A stretch of 64,000 nucleotides of DNA from Acinetobacter gyllenbergii CIP 110306 = MTCC 11365 (GTDB lineage Bacteria; Pseudomonadota; Gammaproteobacteria; Pseudomonadales; Moraxellaceae): assembly GCF_000413855.1 (NCBI RefSeq), contig NZ_ATGG01000026.1, positions 1 to 64,000 on the forward strand, read 5' to 3'. Position 1 is the first letter of the stretch; each line of letters opens with the position of its first letter. Positions 1 to 9,060 of this stretch are shown piece by piece. The position numbers were made by a program, and so were the translations under genes. The notes under the pieces are model-generated. The model was not told the origin of the DNA. It searched no databases and was given only the letters and a program-made list of their open reading frames with translations.

Positions 1-122
1 CCGTAAGTTTTTGCACAAATAGTTGCAATCGCAGCAGTTAAAGTTGTTTTACCATGGTCAACGTGACCAATTGTACCCACGTTTACGTGTGGTTTGTTAC
101 GTTCAAACTTAGCCTTAGCCAT
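1..122 (-). CDS. tuf: Elongation factor Tu, N-terminal fragment (cut by window edge)
   Basis: The first 40 codons read [20 protein letters not shown] and then [11 protein letters not shown], the classic EF-Tu N-terminus with the P-loop [10 protein letters not shown]-Tu is the GTPase that delivers aminoacyl-tRNA to the ribosome. The gene runs off the left edge of the window. It follows four tRNA genes on the same strand, the order found at the E. coli tufB locus (thrU-tyrU-glyT-thrT-tufB), so it is probably co-transcribed with them. Confidence 0.97.
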
Positions 123-286
123 TTTGATTTTCCTCGTTTACGTCGACGCCAGTTTAGAGAAAAACAACCCTGAAAAACCTTCTTAATCGACATTCGCCTA
201 AAAAACTAGACACCTAATACTTGAAAAGCAGACTATAATAGCCTGCTTCTTTAAAATGTTGTGGAAATTCCACTAAGCTGTATATC

Positions 287-361
<75 letters not shown>

Positions 362-374
362 GACATCTTCGATA

Positions 375-450
375 TGGAGCGGGAGACGAGGATCGAACTC
401 GCGACATGCAGCTTGGAAGGCTGCCACTCTACCAACTGAGTTACTCCCGC
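375..450 (-). tRNA. tRNA-Gly (TCC)
   Basis: A 76-nt cloverleaf lies on the minus strand with acceptor GCGGGAG/CTCCCGC, anticodon loop CTTCCAA (anticodon TCC), T-arm GTTCGATC and encoded CCA. It is the third tRNA of the cluster in transcription order. Confidence 0.95.
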
Positions 451-483
451 ATGTTGGTACTGACCACTTCTATCGAAGTTAAA

Positions 484-567
484 TGGTGGTGAGAGAAGGA
501 TTCGAACCTTCGAAACTTTCGTAGCAGAGTTACAGTCTGCCCCCTTTGGCCGCTCGGGAATCTCACC
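484..567 (-). tRNA. tRNA-Tyr (GTA)
   Basis: This is an 84-nt class II tRNA on the minus strand. The acceptor is GGTGAGA/TCTCACC, the anticodon is GTA between CAGACT and ATCTG-type stem halves, a long variable arm is present, the T-arm has GTTCGAAT and CCA is encoded. Confidence 0.95.
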
Positions 568-621
568 ACATCACACTTACACAGTGCTGTTCTTCCACTT
601 AATACTACCACACTTTTAAGA

Positions 622-697
<76 letters not shown>

Positions 698-739
698 GCT
701 TTCTAAGTGTTTCGTACGTTTCGTATCGGAACGGTGTGC

Positions 740-767
740 AGTTTAGCAAAACTCTGAATCGATGCAA
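740..767 (-). promoter_or_regulatory. Probable promoter of the tRNA-tuf operon
   Basis: On the minus strand a -35-like TTGCAT is separated by 16 bp from a -10-like TAAACT. A G+C-rich stretch (GCACACCG) follows, as in discriminators of stringently controlled stable-RNA promoters. It lies about 40 bp before the first tRNA. It was assigned by eye, and the -35 match is only moderate. Confidence 0.6.
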
Positions 768-796
768 GTGCTTTTTTTAAAAAAACTGCTAAAAAC

Positions 797-2290
797 TCAT
801 AAAATCAATCCGTTTGACGATAATTCAACCGCTTTGATCACTGCGCGAGCTTTTATTTGGGTTTCATTCCACTCAGATTCAGGATTTGAGTCCGCAACTA
901 GCCCCGCTCCCGCTTGTACATAGACCTTTTGATCGCGAATAACGCAAGTACGAATCGCAATCGACATGTCCATTTCACCATGCCAGCCTAAATATCCAAC
1001 AGCGCCACCAAATACACCCCGCTTAACAGGCTCAACCTCATCAATAATTTCCATAGCCCGAATTTTTGGTGCACCTGAAAGCGTTCCCGCGGGGAATGTT
1101 GCTTTAAACACATCTAAAGCATCTACATCATCTCGTACTTCACCCTGTACATTCGAAACAATATGCATCACATGGGAATAACGCTCGATCACCATCCGAT
1201 CAGTCACTTGCACTTTACCGATTTTAGATACACGTCCGACATCGTTACGCCCCAGATCAATCAGCATTAGATGTTCAGCAATCTCTTTTTCATCTGCCAA
1301 TAGATCTTGCTCCAAGGCAAGATCTTCTTCCTTGGTTTTACCACGTGGCCGCGTTCCTGCCAAAGGACGTACCGTTGCAATGCCATTTTCTAAACGAGAT
1401 AAAATTTCTGGTGATGAACCCACAATATGAAAGGGCTTTTGGTCTGTCAGGGTTTGCCCTTGCACCAAGAATAAATAGGGCGATGGATTTAAATGGCGAA
1501 GCGCACGATACACTTGCAGCGCTTCACCATCAAAATCAGAGACCATACGTTGTCCAGGCACTACCTGCATCACATCACCCGCACGGATATATTCTTTGAC
1601 CTTTTCAACCGTCTCAAGAAATTTTGCTTTGCCTGTGATCGATTCAAAATGCGGTGCTGTGTGCGGCTTCGCTTGTAAGCTAACAGGTGTCGCCAACAAT
1701 TGCTCTAACTGATCCAGCTTTTGCTGAGCCTGCACATATGCATCAGCTTGGTTGGCATCGGCATGATGGATGAGGAATAAGGTATCTTTTAAATTATCAA
1801 ACACAATCACGGTTTGTGAGAGCATCAACCAAAGGTCTGGTAATGTTACAGGATCAGCAGCAGGCACGTTTTTCAGCTTCGGTTCAATATAACGCACAGC
1901 GTCATAACCCAAATAGCCCACCAATCCTCCAGTAAAACTTGGCAAATCAGGCAATTCAACTTGCGTAGGGACTTTAAACTGACCTTGAAACTCACGAATA
2001 TAGTCAAAGGGATCAGCACAATCCTGCTGAATCACGGTACCATCCGCCTGTTGTATGGTGAGTACCCCTGCATTGCAGGAAAAAACGGTGGACTCACCCA
2101 AACCAATCATTGAATAGCGTGCCCAGTTCTCACCACCTTCAACAGACTCAAATAGATAGGCTTGCTTATGTTGTTTAAAACGAGCAAAAACAGAAAGTGG
2201 GGTTTCAGTATCGGCCAAACGCTGGCGATAAACAGGAATGGTGTTATAGCCTGCTGCTTTTAATTGCTCAAATTGTGCTAAGGTCGTCAT
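797..2290 (-). CDS. trpE: Anthranilate synthase component I
   Basis: TrpE converts chorismate to anthranilate, the first step of tryptophan synthesis, using ammonia from the TrpG glutamine amidotransferase. The 497-aa length is normal. The N-terminal regulatory domain carries an LFES motif at residues 46-49, matching the LLES element of the tryptophan feedback site. The C-terminal chorismate-binding domain has GSSPEIL, the RPLAGTRPRG loop and GTLSGAPKIRAME. The ATG has a GAGAAG Shine-Dalgarno. trpG is not adjacent, and no leader peptide or attenuator is visible in the 83-bp gap after gph. Confidence 0.97.
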   Translation of the reverse strand: MTTLAQFEQLKAAGYNTIPVYRQRLADTETPLSVFARFKQHKQAYLFESVEGGENWARYSMIGLGESTVFSCNAGVLTIQQADGTVIQQDCADPFDYIREFQGQFKVPTQVELPDLPSFTGGLVGYLGYDAVRYIEPKLKNVPAADPVTLPDLWLMLSQTVIVFDNLKDTLFLIHHADANQADAYVQAQQKLDQLEQLLATPVSLQAKPHTAPHFESITGKAKFLETVEKVKEYIRAGDVMQVVPGQRMVSDFDGEALQVYRALRHLNPSPYLFLVQGQTLTDQKPFHIVGSSPEILSRLENGIATVRPLAGTRPRGKTKEEDLALEQDLLADEKEIAEHLMLIDLGRNDVGRVSKIGKVQVTDRMVIERYSHVMHIVSNVQGEVRDDVDALDVFKATFPAGTLSGAPKIRAMEIIDEVEPVKRGVFGGAVGYLGWHGEMDMSIAIRTCVIRDQKVYVQAGAGLVADSNPESEWNETQIKARAVIKAVELSSNGLIL

Positions 2291-2373
2291 GAATCTTCTC
2301 TATGGTTTTTAATTTCTGTGCGTTTTTTCTTTAGTGCTGTCTCAAGCCCGCCATCGAAAAACCATAATCATCT

Positions 2374-3066
2374 TCATGCTTGTCTCCTTACTAAATCTTC
2401 TTCTATCAATTCTGCCAAACTATCGACCACTTGCTGTGGCTGACAGTCGTAAATACTTTCTCCATGATTATAGCCATAGCTGACCACAATACAATCAATA
2501 CCTGCACGTCTAGCTGCTTCAACATCATTGCTTGAATCACCAATCATCAAGGTTGCCGCAGTCGTGGTATTCTGCGCCTGCACACAGTGCAGCAACGGCA
2601 AAGGATGTGGTTTTCGTTCAGGCAAACGATCACCCCCAATCACCATTTTAAAATATGGACTTAAAGCCAAGAGATCAAGAATACCTTGTGCCAGCTGTTC
2701 AGGCTTATTGGTCACACATGCCATGCTAATATTATGGGTTTGACAATAATCTAAAAATGGTAAAACCCCCTCATACACTTGAGTATTTACACAGAGCTCC
2801 TGCGCATAAACATCAACAAATGTACTGAGGAGTTGCTCTTGCTGCTGAGCATCTACTTCCCCAAACAAATGTTCTAGCACAGCCTCACACAGTTTGGCTG
2901 CACCTTTTCCCACCCAGACCCGAACTTGCGCCTCGGTTACCTTCGCCAAACCCAATTTTTCTAAACTCAGGTTCATCGCTCGATATAAATCAGCAGCGGA
3001 ATCGACCAGTGTCCCATCCAGATCAAATAAGACTAAACTACGGTTGTGTAACTGAGCAACGGACAT
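2374..3066 (-). CDS. gph: Phosphoglycolate phosphatase (HAD family)
   Basis: This HAD-superfamily hydrolase is predicted to dephosphorylate 2-phosphoglycolate, for example from repair of oxidative 3'-ends of DNA. FDLDGTLVDS at residues 14-23 is motif I (nucleophile Asp15, Asp17). A VTNKP motif II and a GDSSNDVEAARRAG motif IV follow. The reading frame is open another 31 codons upstream, but those would run through the terminator hairpin and into the FHA gene. The start at MSVAQLHN (230 aa) is therefore chosen. The gph-trpE order is common in gammaproteobacteria. Confidence 0.93.
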   Translation of the reverse strand: MSVAQLHNRSLVLFDLDGTLVDSAADLYRAMNLSLEKLGLAKVTEAQVRVWVGKGAAKLCEAVLEHLFGEVDAQQQEQLLSTFVDVYAQELCVNTQVYEGVLPFLDYCQTHNISMACVTNKPEQLAQGILDLLALSPYFKMVIGGDRLPERKPHPLPLLHCVQAQNTTTAATLMIGDSSNDVEAARRAGIDCIVVSYGYNHGESIYDCQPQQVVDSLAELIEEDLVRRQA

Positions 3067-3086
3067 ATCTTTCGACTCAAGAAATG

Positions 3087-3115
3087 AAAAAGGCATACCC
3101 ACGTGGGCATGCCTT
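3087..3115 (-). terminator. Rho-independent terminator after the FHA gene
   Basis: A nearly perfect palindrome (AGGCATGCCCACGTGG then GTATGCCT on the minus strand) is followed by TTTTTC. It lies between the FHA gene stop and gph, so gph is likely to have its own promoter or to receive only read-through. Confidence 0.8.
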
Positions 3116-3136
3116 GATTGTAAAAGCTTCGCCCGA

Positions 3137-3754
3137 TTATTTAAAGAACAGCCAAGCAATCACCGCCAGAATGATCAATACAATAATAGAAATGAGGCCA
3201 ACCGAAGCATTCTTCTGTTGCTCTTTTTCCGCAGTAACACGCGAAATAGGTTCTTCAATTGCAACAGGTTGCGGCTCTGGCGCTGCCTGTACATTGATTC
3301 CCTCAGGAATCGGTGCTGGCTTTGGTATCGCCACTTGCTGTGGCATTCCATCACGTGTGATCGGCGTCTCAACTGCACGTTCAGCAATACTTGGCATACC
3401 TTGATCTGTAGAATTTGACGCTACAGGTTCAATCTCGATTTCTGGCACTTCAGCTTCAGATAGCGCTGGCGCAAGTACTGAAAAGACAAAACTGGCAAAC
3501 TGCAAGATATCGCCATCGTGCAATTCTGTTTCCTGCTCAACACGCGCATCATTAATAAATGTACCGTTCGATGAATTCAGGTCTTGCACCCAAAGCTGCT
3601 GATCTTTTAACAATAACGCCGCGTGACGACGTGAAATATCTGCTGACTGCAACAAAATATCGGCATCTTGATGTCTTCCCACCAACATGTCACGTTCGAT
3701 ACTCAGTTCTTGCCCCGTAAATTCACCTGTAATGGCTTGTAATTTCCAAGTCAT
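3137..3754 (-). CDS. FHA-domain protein with C-terminal membrane anchor
   Basis: The protein has 205 aa. Residues 1-95 form a forkhead-associated (phosphothreonine-binding) domain with GRHQDADI near 26, SRRHA near 41 and LNSSNGTFIND near 58-68, the canonical FHA residues. A proline/glutamate-rich linker (about 105-180) follows, and one hydrophobic segment (about 186-204) ends the protein, so the FHA domain should face the cytoplasm as a tail-anchored protein. It lies 63 bp after gspD. No Ser/Thr kinase is visible nearby. The function is unknown; a scaffolding role at the envelope is an inference. Confidence 0.85.
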   Translation of the reverse strand: MTWKLQAITGEFTGQELSIERDMLVGRHQDADILLQSADISRRHAALLLKDQQLWVQDLNSSNGTFINDARVEQETELHDGDILQFASFVFSVLAPALSEAEVPEIEIEPVASNSTDQGMPSIAERAVETPITRDGMPQQVAIPKPAPIPEGINVQAAPEPQPVAIEEPISRVTAEKEQQKNASVGLISIIVLIILAVIAWLFFK

Positions 3755-3817
3755 AGATGCATATCCTTATAGAATTTCTTGCAATCATAGCATTGTGACA
3801 TAAGCGCTTCTGTGCAT

Positions 3818-6094
3818 CTACTGTGAAGACGCTGGTCGAATCGTGGTGGTGGTTACCGTGTTTTTACTACGCTCTGTTTCTTTCACAGGAAGTTGTACCG
3901 TTTTTTGTTGTACTTGAGGCGCTTCAACTGCAACAGGTGTAGTCACCACAACCGTTTTATTCGCTTGGGTTGCTGTTGGTACTTTTTGATACGGTGAATT
4001 TGTCGCCACTGCTTGTCGATTATAAATATCCTCAACATTCTCAGGTAGTTTGGCAAAGTTACCATTTTTGTCCATTGAAAGTTGCAAACTATAGAGCTGA
4101 TTATAACGCTGTTGAGAAATACGGCGTACATCATTAGCATCACCCACAATCGTTGGATGGATAAACACCAATAGATTACGCTTGATATTACTCCGCGCAT
4201 CGGCACGGAATAAACGCCCAAGATAAGGAATACTACTCAGTCCAGGAATACCTTGACGCGACAATGACGTATTATCTGCAATCAAGCCTCCCAATACCAC
4301 TGTTTGTCCATGTTCCGCAAGCACAGCGGTTTTAATGGCGCGCTTATTGGTGACCAAGTCTGTTGCTTGGCCTTTGTTGTTCTGGACATCCGAAACTTCC
4401 TGTTCAACCTCAAGGCGAACCGTACCATTGTCACCAATATGTGGAATCACTTTTAGCGTGACACCGACATCCTTACGCTCGACCGTAGTATAAGGATTGA
4501 CTGTACCCGACGTCCCCGTCGATACCGAACCCGTCACAAAAGGGACGTTTTGACCTACAACAATATAAGCCTCCTCGTTATCCATAGTCACAATCGACGG
4601 TGTAGATAAGAAGTTGGATTTGGTGTTGGTTTTCAAGGCTTGGATCAGCGCACCATAGGCTTTACGTGAGTTTTCAAAATTACCAATACCAAGTGTAGCA
4701 CCATTACCTTTATTGGCATCTCCCGCAATCGCTGCAGCTGCACCACTCGCTCCTCCAGTGGCATAACCTGCAGCAATGGATGCCAGACTCGCACCCACAT
4801 TACTAAAGCTAATCAGACCAACACCACTACTTAAATCACCCAAAGCCCACTGAATCCCAAGTTGATCTGCATCATCTCCCGAGACTTCAATAATTGCAGC
4901 TTCAATGAGTACCTGTTGACGGCGAATATCCAACTGTTGAATAGCCGCTTCAACTTCGCGCATCAATTGTGGTTCAGCTTTGACCACCAATGCATTTTGC
5001 GTTGGGTCAGCAATAATGCTGATACCTGCTCCATTAAAGCTCGTAATACTGGAGTTTTGACTATTATTTGAATTGCCATTTAGATTAATTGAAGGCGTCG
5101 AAAAAGACGACGACGATGACCCTGTTGTCGAGCTTGAGTTTTGATTATTAGAGATCAGGTTATTAATCGAGTTGGATCGATTATTACTATTCGATGAGGA
5201 CGACGATGAAGACGAAACAGATTGCCCTGTGACCAAACCTTGCAAAATCTCCGCCAAGTTTTTAGCACTCGCATATTTCAAGCGAAAGACTTTGAGCCCC
5301 CCCAAACGATCTGCTGATGGTACATCCAGCATTTCAATCATTTGACGCAAACGTTTACGTGAATCTGGGTCACCCTTGATTAAAATCCGATTGGTTCGAT
5401 TATCGGCAATGATACGCACCCGTGAACCGATAAAATCTTTTGAAGCACCAGTTGCACTCATGGTCTCCAACAAACCAATCACTTCTTCAGCCTGGCTCGA
5501 CTGCAAGCTAATTGCTTCAATGTCATTTTGACCCGTGCCATCTAAATTACGCACGATATTTTCAAGCTGATAAATATTGGTTGCACGATCAGAAACGATT
5601 AAAGCATTGGTCCCCGCAACCGCTGCCAAATGCGCAAATTGCGGCATTAACGGACGTAGGGCTGGAATCAAGTCATTCGGATTGGTATTTTGCAGCCAAA
5701 TCACTCGCGTTACGATTTGATCACCACCCGCACGGCTACGTGCATCGTAAGGAATCCCAGAGTTCTTCGCATTACTGTCAGGGACAAGTTTAACCGTGTT
5801 TCCTGAAGGGAGCGCCACCACACCATTGACATTGAGTACGCCTAGAAATAGGTCATACACCTCGTCCTTATTCAGAGGCTTATTGGAAATAACCGTCACA
5901 TTACCACGCACACGAGGATCAACCGCAAAGTTCTTCCCAGTAATATCTGCAACTTCATTAATAAATGCGGTTAAGTCTGCATCACGTAGATTGATCTTCC
6001 ATGTTTGTGCTTGCACATGAGTACTCACTGACGCAATCAAAGGTGCGGCGGCAAGTAATGCCCAAAGTGGTCGTTGATGATTTAAAAAAGCCAT
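3818..6094 (-). CDS. gspD: Type II secretion system secretin GspD
   Basis: GspD forms the outer-membrane channel of the type II secretion system. A signal peptide (cleavage after about VQA-Q) precedes the N0 domain (TWKINLRDADLTAFINEVAD). N1-N3 repeats and the C-terminal secretin domain follow (VPFVTGSV, VGVTLKVIPHI, VVLGGLI, GIPGLSSIPYLGRLF). A Ser/Asn-rich low-complexity insert occupies about residues 290-360 inside N3. The ATG start (758 aa) is chosen. A GTG three codons upstream, with TAGGA close before it, is also possible. It lies 40 bp downstream of gspC. Confidence 0.95.
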   Translation of the reverse strand: MAFLNHQRPLWALLAAAPLIASVSTHVQAQTWKINLRDADLTAFINEVADITGKNFAVDPRVRGNVTVISNKPLNKDEVYDLFLGVLNVNGVVALPSGNTVKLVPDSNAKNSGIPYDARSRAGGDQIVTRVIWLQNTNPNDLIPALRPLMPQFAHLAAVAGTNALIVSDRATNIYQLENIVRNLDGTGQNDIEAISLQSSQAEEVIGLLETMSATGASKDFIGSRVRIIADNRTNRILIKGDPDSRKRLRQMIEMLDVPSADRLGGLKVFRLKYASAKNLAEILQGLVTGQSVSSSSSSSSNSNNRSNSINNLISNNQNSSSTTGSSSSSFSTPSINLNGNSNNSQNSSITSFNGAGISIIADPTQNALVVKAEPQLMREVEAAIQQLDIRRQQVLIEAAIIEVSGDDADQLGIQWALGDLSSGVGLISFSNVGASLASIAAGYATGGASGAAAAIAGDANKGNGATLGIGNFENSRKAYGALIQALKTNTKSNFLSTPSIVTMDNEEAYIVVGQNVPFVTGSVSTGTSGTVNPYTTVERKDVGVTLKVIPHIGDNGTVRLEVEQEVSDVQNNKGQATDLVTNKRAIKTAVLAEHGQTVVLGGLIADNTSLSRQGIPGLSSIPYLGRLFRADARSNIKRNLLVFIHPTIVGDANDVRRISQQRYNQLYSLQLSMDKNGNFAKLPENVEDIYNRQAVATNSPYQKVPTATQANKTVVVTTPVAVEAPQVQQKTVQLPVKETERSKNTVTTTTIRPASSQ

Positions 6095-6134
6095 AACCTG
6101 CACTTATTCCTAACTGATGTGTGACGTGTGATCA

Positions 6135-6974
6135 CTAAAAACTTTGTTGTATGGTCATCACTTGATCACCACGTTTTATTTCTATTTTGGCATGCCCTTC
6201 ACGACGTACTTGCTCTAATAATTGTACTTCGTTGAGCCCCTGCCCGACGGTTTGACCATTGATCGATAGAATACGGTCACCCGAACGCAAACCCAAGGTA
6301 TTTTTTAAATTCGATGGGGTCTTGTCTGATATTTCATAACCATCCGCACCACCACCATTGACTCCCATATTTTTTAGATATTGCTCGCGATTATCTTGCA
6401 TTTGCTGGATCGCTTGACCTAAAGCCGATTGTGGTGAGTTCTGAGTTGGTGCAGCCGCTGCTGGCGGTACATTGTTGCTGTTGTTAAGCACAGGATCAAT
6501 TGGCTGATATAGACCTTTGTCCAAACCCTTAAATTTAACTTCTCGGGTTGCACCATTGCCCTGTTTTAAAACCACATGATCCCAATAGACTTCAGCCAAT
6601 TGATATGACGTTGATCCCACAGTTTCACCAACACGATATCGTTCAGCACTATCATTCAACTTAATTACAGCCGATGATAAATAATTGGGCTGTCCCAACA
6701 ACACACCTTGTAACTCCAGATTGACATTATCATCAGCCGAAGTTGCTGCTGGTTCGTTGAATAATGCAAAAGAACTGATATTGGGAACTTGGGCTTGCTG
6801 CGAGCCCAACTCCACTCGGTCAAACTGCATCGGTTGTGGTGGCGCAACCACCCACCAGAACAGTGAAGCCAATTTCCAACATAACCACAAAATCAGGAGT
6901 ACTAAAACCAGACCACTGAGCTTATCCAGTTTTTGCCAACGCAATTGTTGCATTTTTTCAGTGATTGCTTTCAT
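6135..6974 (-). CDS. gspC: Type II secretion system protein GspC
   Basis: GspC is the inner-membrane clamp that links the inner-membrane platform to the secretin. The 279-aa protein has a cytoplasmic N-terminus, one transmembrane segment (about 19-45), a homology region (about 75-155, with RYRVGETV), a Pro/Ala/Asn linker and a C-terminal PDZ domain (about 200-277, with LRSGDRILSINGQTV). Its start codon overlaps the gspN stop by one base (TAATG), showing translational coupling. Confidence 0.93.
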   Translation of the reverse strand: MKAITEKMQQLRWQKLDKLSGLVLVLLILWLCWKLASLFWWVVAPPQPMQFDRVELGSQQAQVPNISSFALFNEPAATSADDNVNLELQGVLLGQPNYLSSAVIKLNDSAERYRVGETVGSTSYQLAEVYWDHVVLKQGNGATREVKFKGLDKGLYQPIDPVLNNSNNVPPAAAAPTQNSPQSALGQAIQQMQDNREQYLKNMGVNGGGADGYEISDKTPSNLKNTLGLRSGDRILSINGQTVGQGLNEVQLLEQVRREGHAKIEIKRGDQVMTIQQSF

Positions 6975-7717
6975 TAGAAACCACCTTGCAACAAGGGTTG
7001 CCGCGAACTGATCACATAGGTGTCTAAGCCAGCTTTACCTTCATAAGAGGGAATGTTTAACAACATCCGCTGGGTGAGTTGTACATCCAGCATCAGACTT
7101 GCATCTAAGCTCAGATTCGCCATTTTCTGGCTACGTTGATCACGGACATCTATTTGTAATTGCCCGTTTTCATCTTTAAGTTCAGCCACTAAAGACGGCA
7201 TATTCATACGATCTTGTCGCTGACCAAAAGTATAGGCCAACGCACCACCACCCCAATTCAATTGTCCTTCTACCGCGCTAAAGCCTTTTTCTTTTTGGTA
7301 ATTCAATTGTACGTCTTTCAGTTGGATTGAGTTTTCAGGCCACTGCCAGTTGGCAAAATATTTTAATGTTTCAGGCGAGATTTTCCCTTGCAGGTCTTTA
7401 ATCATGATTTTCTTACTTAGACCGTAAGCAAAAACCCCATTGAACTGGGTATTACCACTATGAATATCCAGATCTGCACCAACGCGCAGTAATAGCAAAT
7501 CCAGAGGGCGAGTTTTCCAATGCACTGAACCGCGCAATTGACCACGTTGCCAGTCTGCTTGCCCCTGCCAAATGTTACCGCTGACATTATGTAATATTTG
7601 ATTATCTTTTGAAAATTTCGCAATTAACCATGTTGCTGGAATTTGTAAAATAATAAAAATTAAAAATGCAAAAATGGCGAATACCCACCATCTCCATTGC
7701 TTGGTTTTTTTCTTCAT
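6974..7717 (-). CDS. gspN: Type II secretion system protein GspN
   Basis: GspN is an accessory inner-membrane protein of type II secretion, present in only some species. The protein starts MKKKTKQWRWW and has one N-terminal transmembrane segment (about 10-32). A periplasmic beta-rich domain follows, containing GNIWQGQADW-like GspN repeats. The ATG at 7717 has AAGG five bases upstream. An in-frame ATG at 7738 is also possible. Only gspN-gspC-gspD are here; the pseudopilin and ATPase genes must lie elsewhere. Confidence 0.88.
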   Translation of the reverse strand: MKKKTKQWRWWVFAIFAFLIFIILQIPATWLIAKFSKDNQILHNVSGNIWQGQADWQRGQLRGSVHWKTRPLDLLLLRVGADLDIHSGNTQFNGVFAYGLSKKIMIKDLQGKISPETLKYFANWQWPENSIQLKDVQLNYQKEKGFSAVEGQLNWGGGALAYTFGQRQDRMNMPSLVAELKDENGQLQIDVRDQRSQKMANLSLDASLMLDVQLTQRMLLNIPSYEGKAGLDTYVISSRQPLLQGGF

Positions 7718-7813
7718 TCCACCCTTACCAACATGCAAATATCATCCTTTTTGAGACAATCGCCCCCTGAATGACATTATGCATACTTTTTCAACATCGC
7801 CAATTCTCTGATA

Positions 7814-7845
7814 TAAAAAAACCAAGCTTTTTAAGCCTGGCTTTT
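7814..7845 (-). terminator. Probable terminator after hns
   Basis: On the minus strand an imperfect stem (AAGCCAGGCTT / AAGCTTGGTT) is followed by a seven-T run. A second hairpin with a 10-bp stem (AAAGTCATCG/CGATGACTTT, 7857-7886) precedes it but has no T-run. Confidence 0.55.
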
Positions 7846-7894
7846 AATAAAGGATAAAGTCATCGTATGACAAAACGATGACTTTAAAACTTGC

Positions 7895-8221
7895 TTAGAT
7901 TAAGAAATCTTCAAGTTTTGCACCTTTTTCTAACTGAGCAACTAACCAACGTGGTTGCTTACCACGACCAGTCCAAGTTTCTTCAGCATTGCTCTTGTTA
8001 CGGTAGCGTGGCTCTACTGCTTTACGCGTAGTTTTCTTACGCTTTTGCTCGCCCACTTCCAATAACTCTTCAACGCTATAACCAATCGCATCTGCAATCG
8101 CGATAATTTGATTATACGCATCTTCAACTGCTTGATCTTTTTTACTTGCAATCAAAGCTTCTGCTTCTGCTTGTAAACGCTTTAAATCTTCTACAGATAA
8201 ATCACTAATATCTGGTTTCAT
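7895..8221 (-). CDS. hns: H-NS family nucleoid protein
   Basis: This is a 108-aa histone-like protein that binds AT-rich DNA and silences genes, including acquired ones. Residues 1-60 are an oligomerising helical region. The C-terminus carries the H-NS DNA-binding motif TWTGRGKQPRWL. The ATG at 8221 with GGAG eight bases upstream is preferred over an in-frame GTG nine bases earlier that overlaps that GGAG. It is transcribed alone. Confidence 0.93.
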   Translation of the reverse strand: MKPDISDLSVEDLKRLQAEAEALIASKKDQAVEDAYNQIIAIADAIGYSVEELLEVGEQKRKKTTRKAVEPRYRNKSNAEETWTGRGKQPRWLVAQLEKGAKLEDFLI

Positions 8222-8616
8222 TAGAACCACTCCAACTTATATAGGGGAAATATATCACTCAAAAATAAAATGAATTTTTAATTCGATTCAATATTAATTT
8301 ATAAATGATTAATTAATCAATATAAGAATAACGCACTTAATCGTATATTTACCCCCAAATGGCAATTTATTTACAATAAAGCAAAAAAAGTAGACCTGTT
8401 ATATAAAAACATATTCTATAAAAGCGAGACCACGGATCCGAAGCAATCCGATTTATATTAAATTACTCTTAATTTTATCTAAAAAATTTTAATTTTCTTT
8501 TCAGGGTTTAGGTTCAAATACCTTATCTCTTACAAATGAAAGCTTTGAACCTTATTATATGAAATGATGATATAATCAAACAAAAATAGACATAATCGTC
8601 TTTATAATCATTCACA
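8222..8616. other. AT-rich intergenic region, no gene seen
   Basis: About 390 bp of very AT-rich DNA separate hns from the thioesterase gene. It should hold the hns promoter on the minus strand. No convincing open frame, terminator or RNA gene was recognised. Confidence 0.6.
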
Positions 8617-9060
8617 TTATATTAAAGCATGACCTACGCTATGTTCTAACTGAATTATGTGCTGTCTAATCTCATCAGGAATATTTAATTTCTTTGATGT
8701 GTTCTTATCCACACAAACCATGACCGCCTCAGCTGTTGCCACGATTTGCTGTTGTGTTTCACTCCACAATACATAATGCATACGAAAAGCACTATTTCTT
8801 AACTCCTCAATCCGCGCACCAATATGCAGCACATCGGGATAGAATACAGGACTCAAGTATTTACACTGGCTTGATGCAACGACCGTCAATATCTCCTGAT
8901 CAAAGATATTCAGCGTCATTAAATAAGCGATGCGTGCACTCTCGATATAACGATAATACTGAACATTATTTACATGACCAAACGCATCCATATCCCCCCA
9001 AGCAACGGTTTGCTGAAGCACAACAGGATAGACAGACAATTCTTTCATGTTTTCTCTCAT
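8617..9060 (-). CDS. Acyl-CoA thioesterase, hotdog fold (4HBT/YbgC-like)
   Basis: The 147-aa protein has the 4-hydroxybenzoyl-CoA thioesterase signature WGDMDAFGHVNNVQYYRYIE, whose Asp is catalytic. It probably hydrolyses an acyl-CoA; the substrate cannot be told. The ATG at 9060 overlaps the hemY stop (ATGA), so it is coupled to the haem operon. A second in-frame ATG at 9048 has GAGAG before it and could be the real start. Confidence 0.85.
   Translation of the reverse strand: MRENMKELSVYPVVLQQTVAWGDMDAFGHVNNVQYYRYIESARIAYLMTLNIFDQEILTVVASSQCKYLSPVFYPDVLHIGARIEELRNSAFRMHYVLWSETQQQIVATAEAVMVCVDKNTSKKLNIPDEIRQHIIQLEHSVGHALI

Noticed and set aside
7814-7886. Small RNA between gspN and hns
   Set aside because: The two hairpins are explained as the hns 3' end; no independent promoter is visible.
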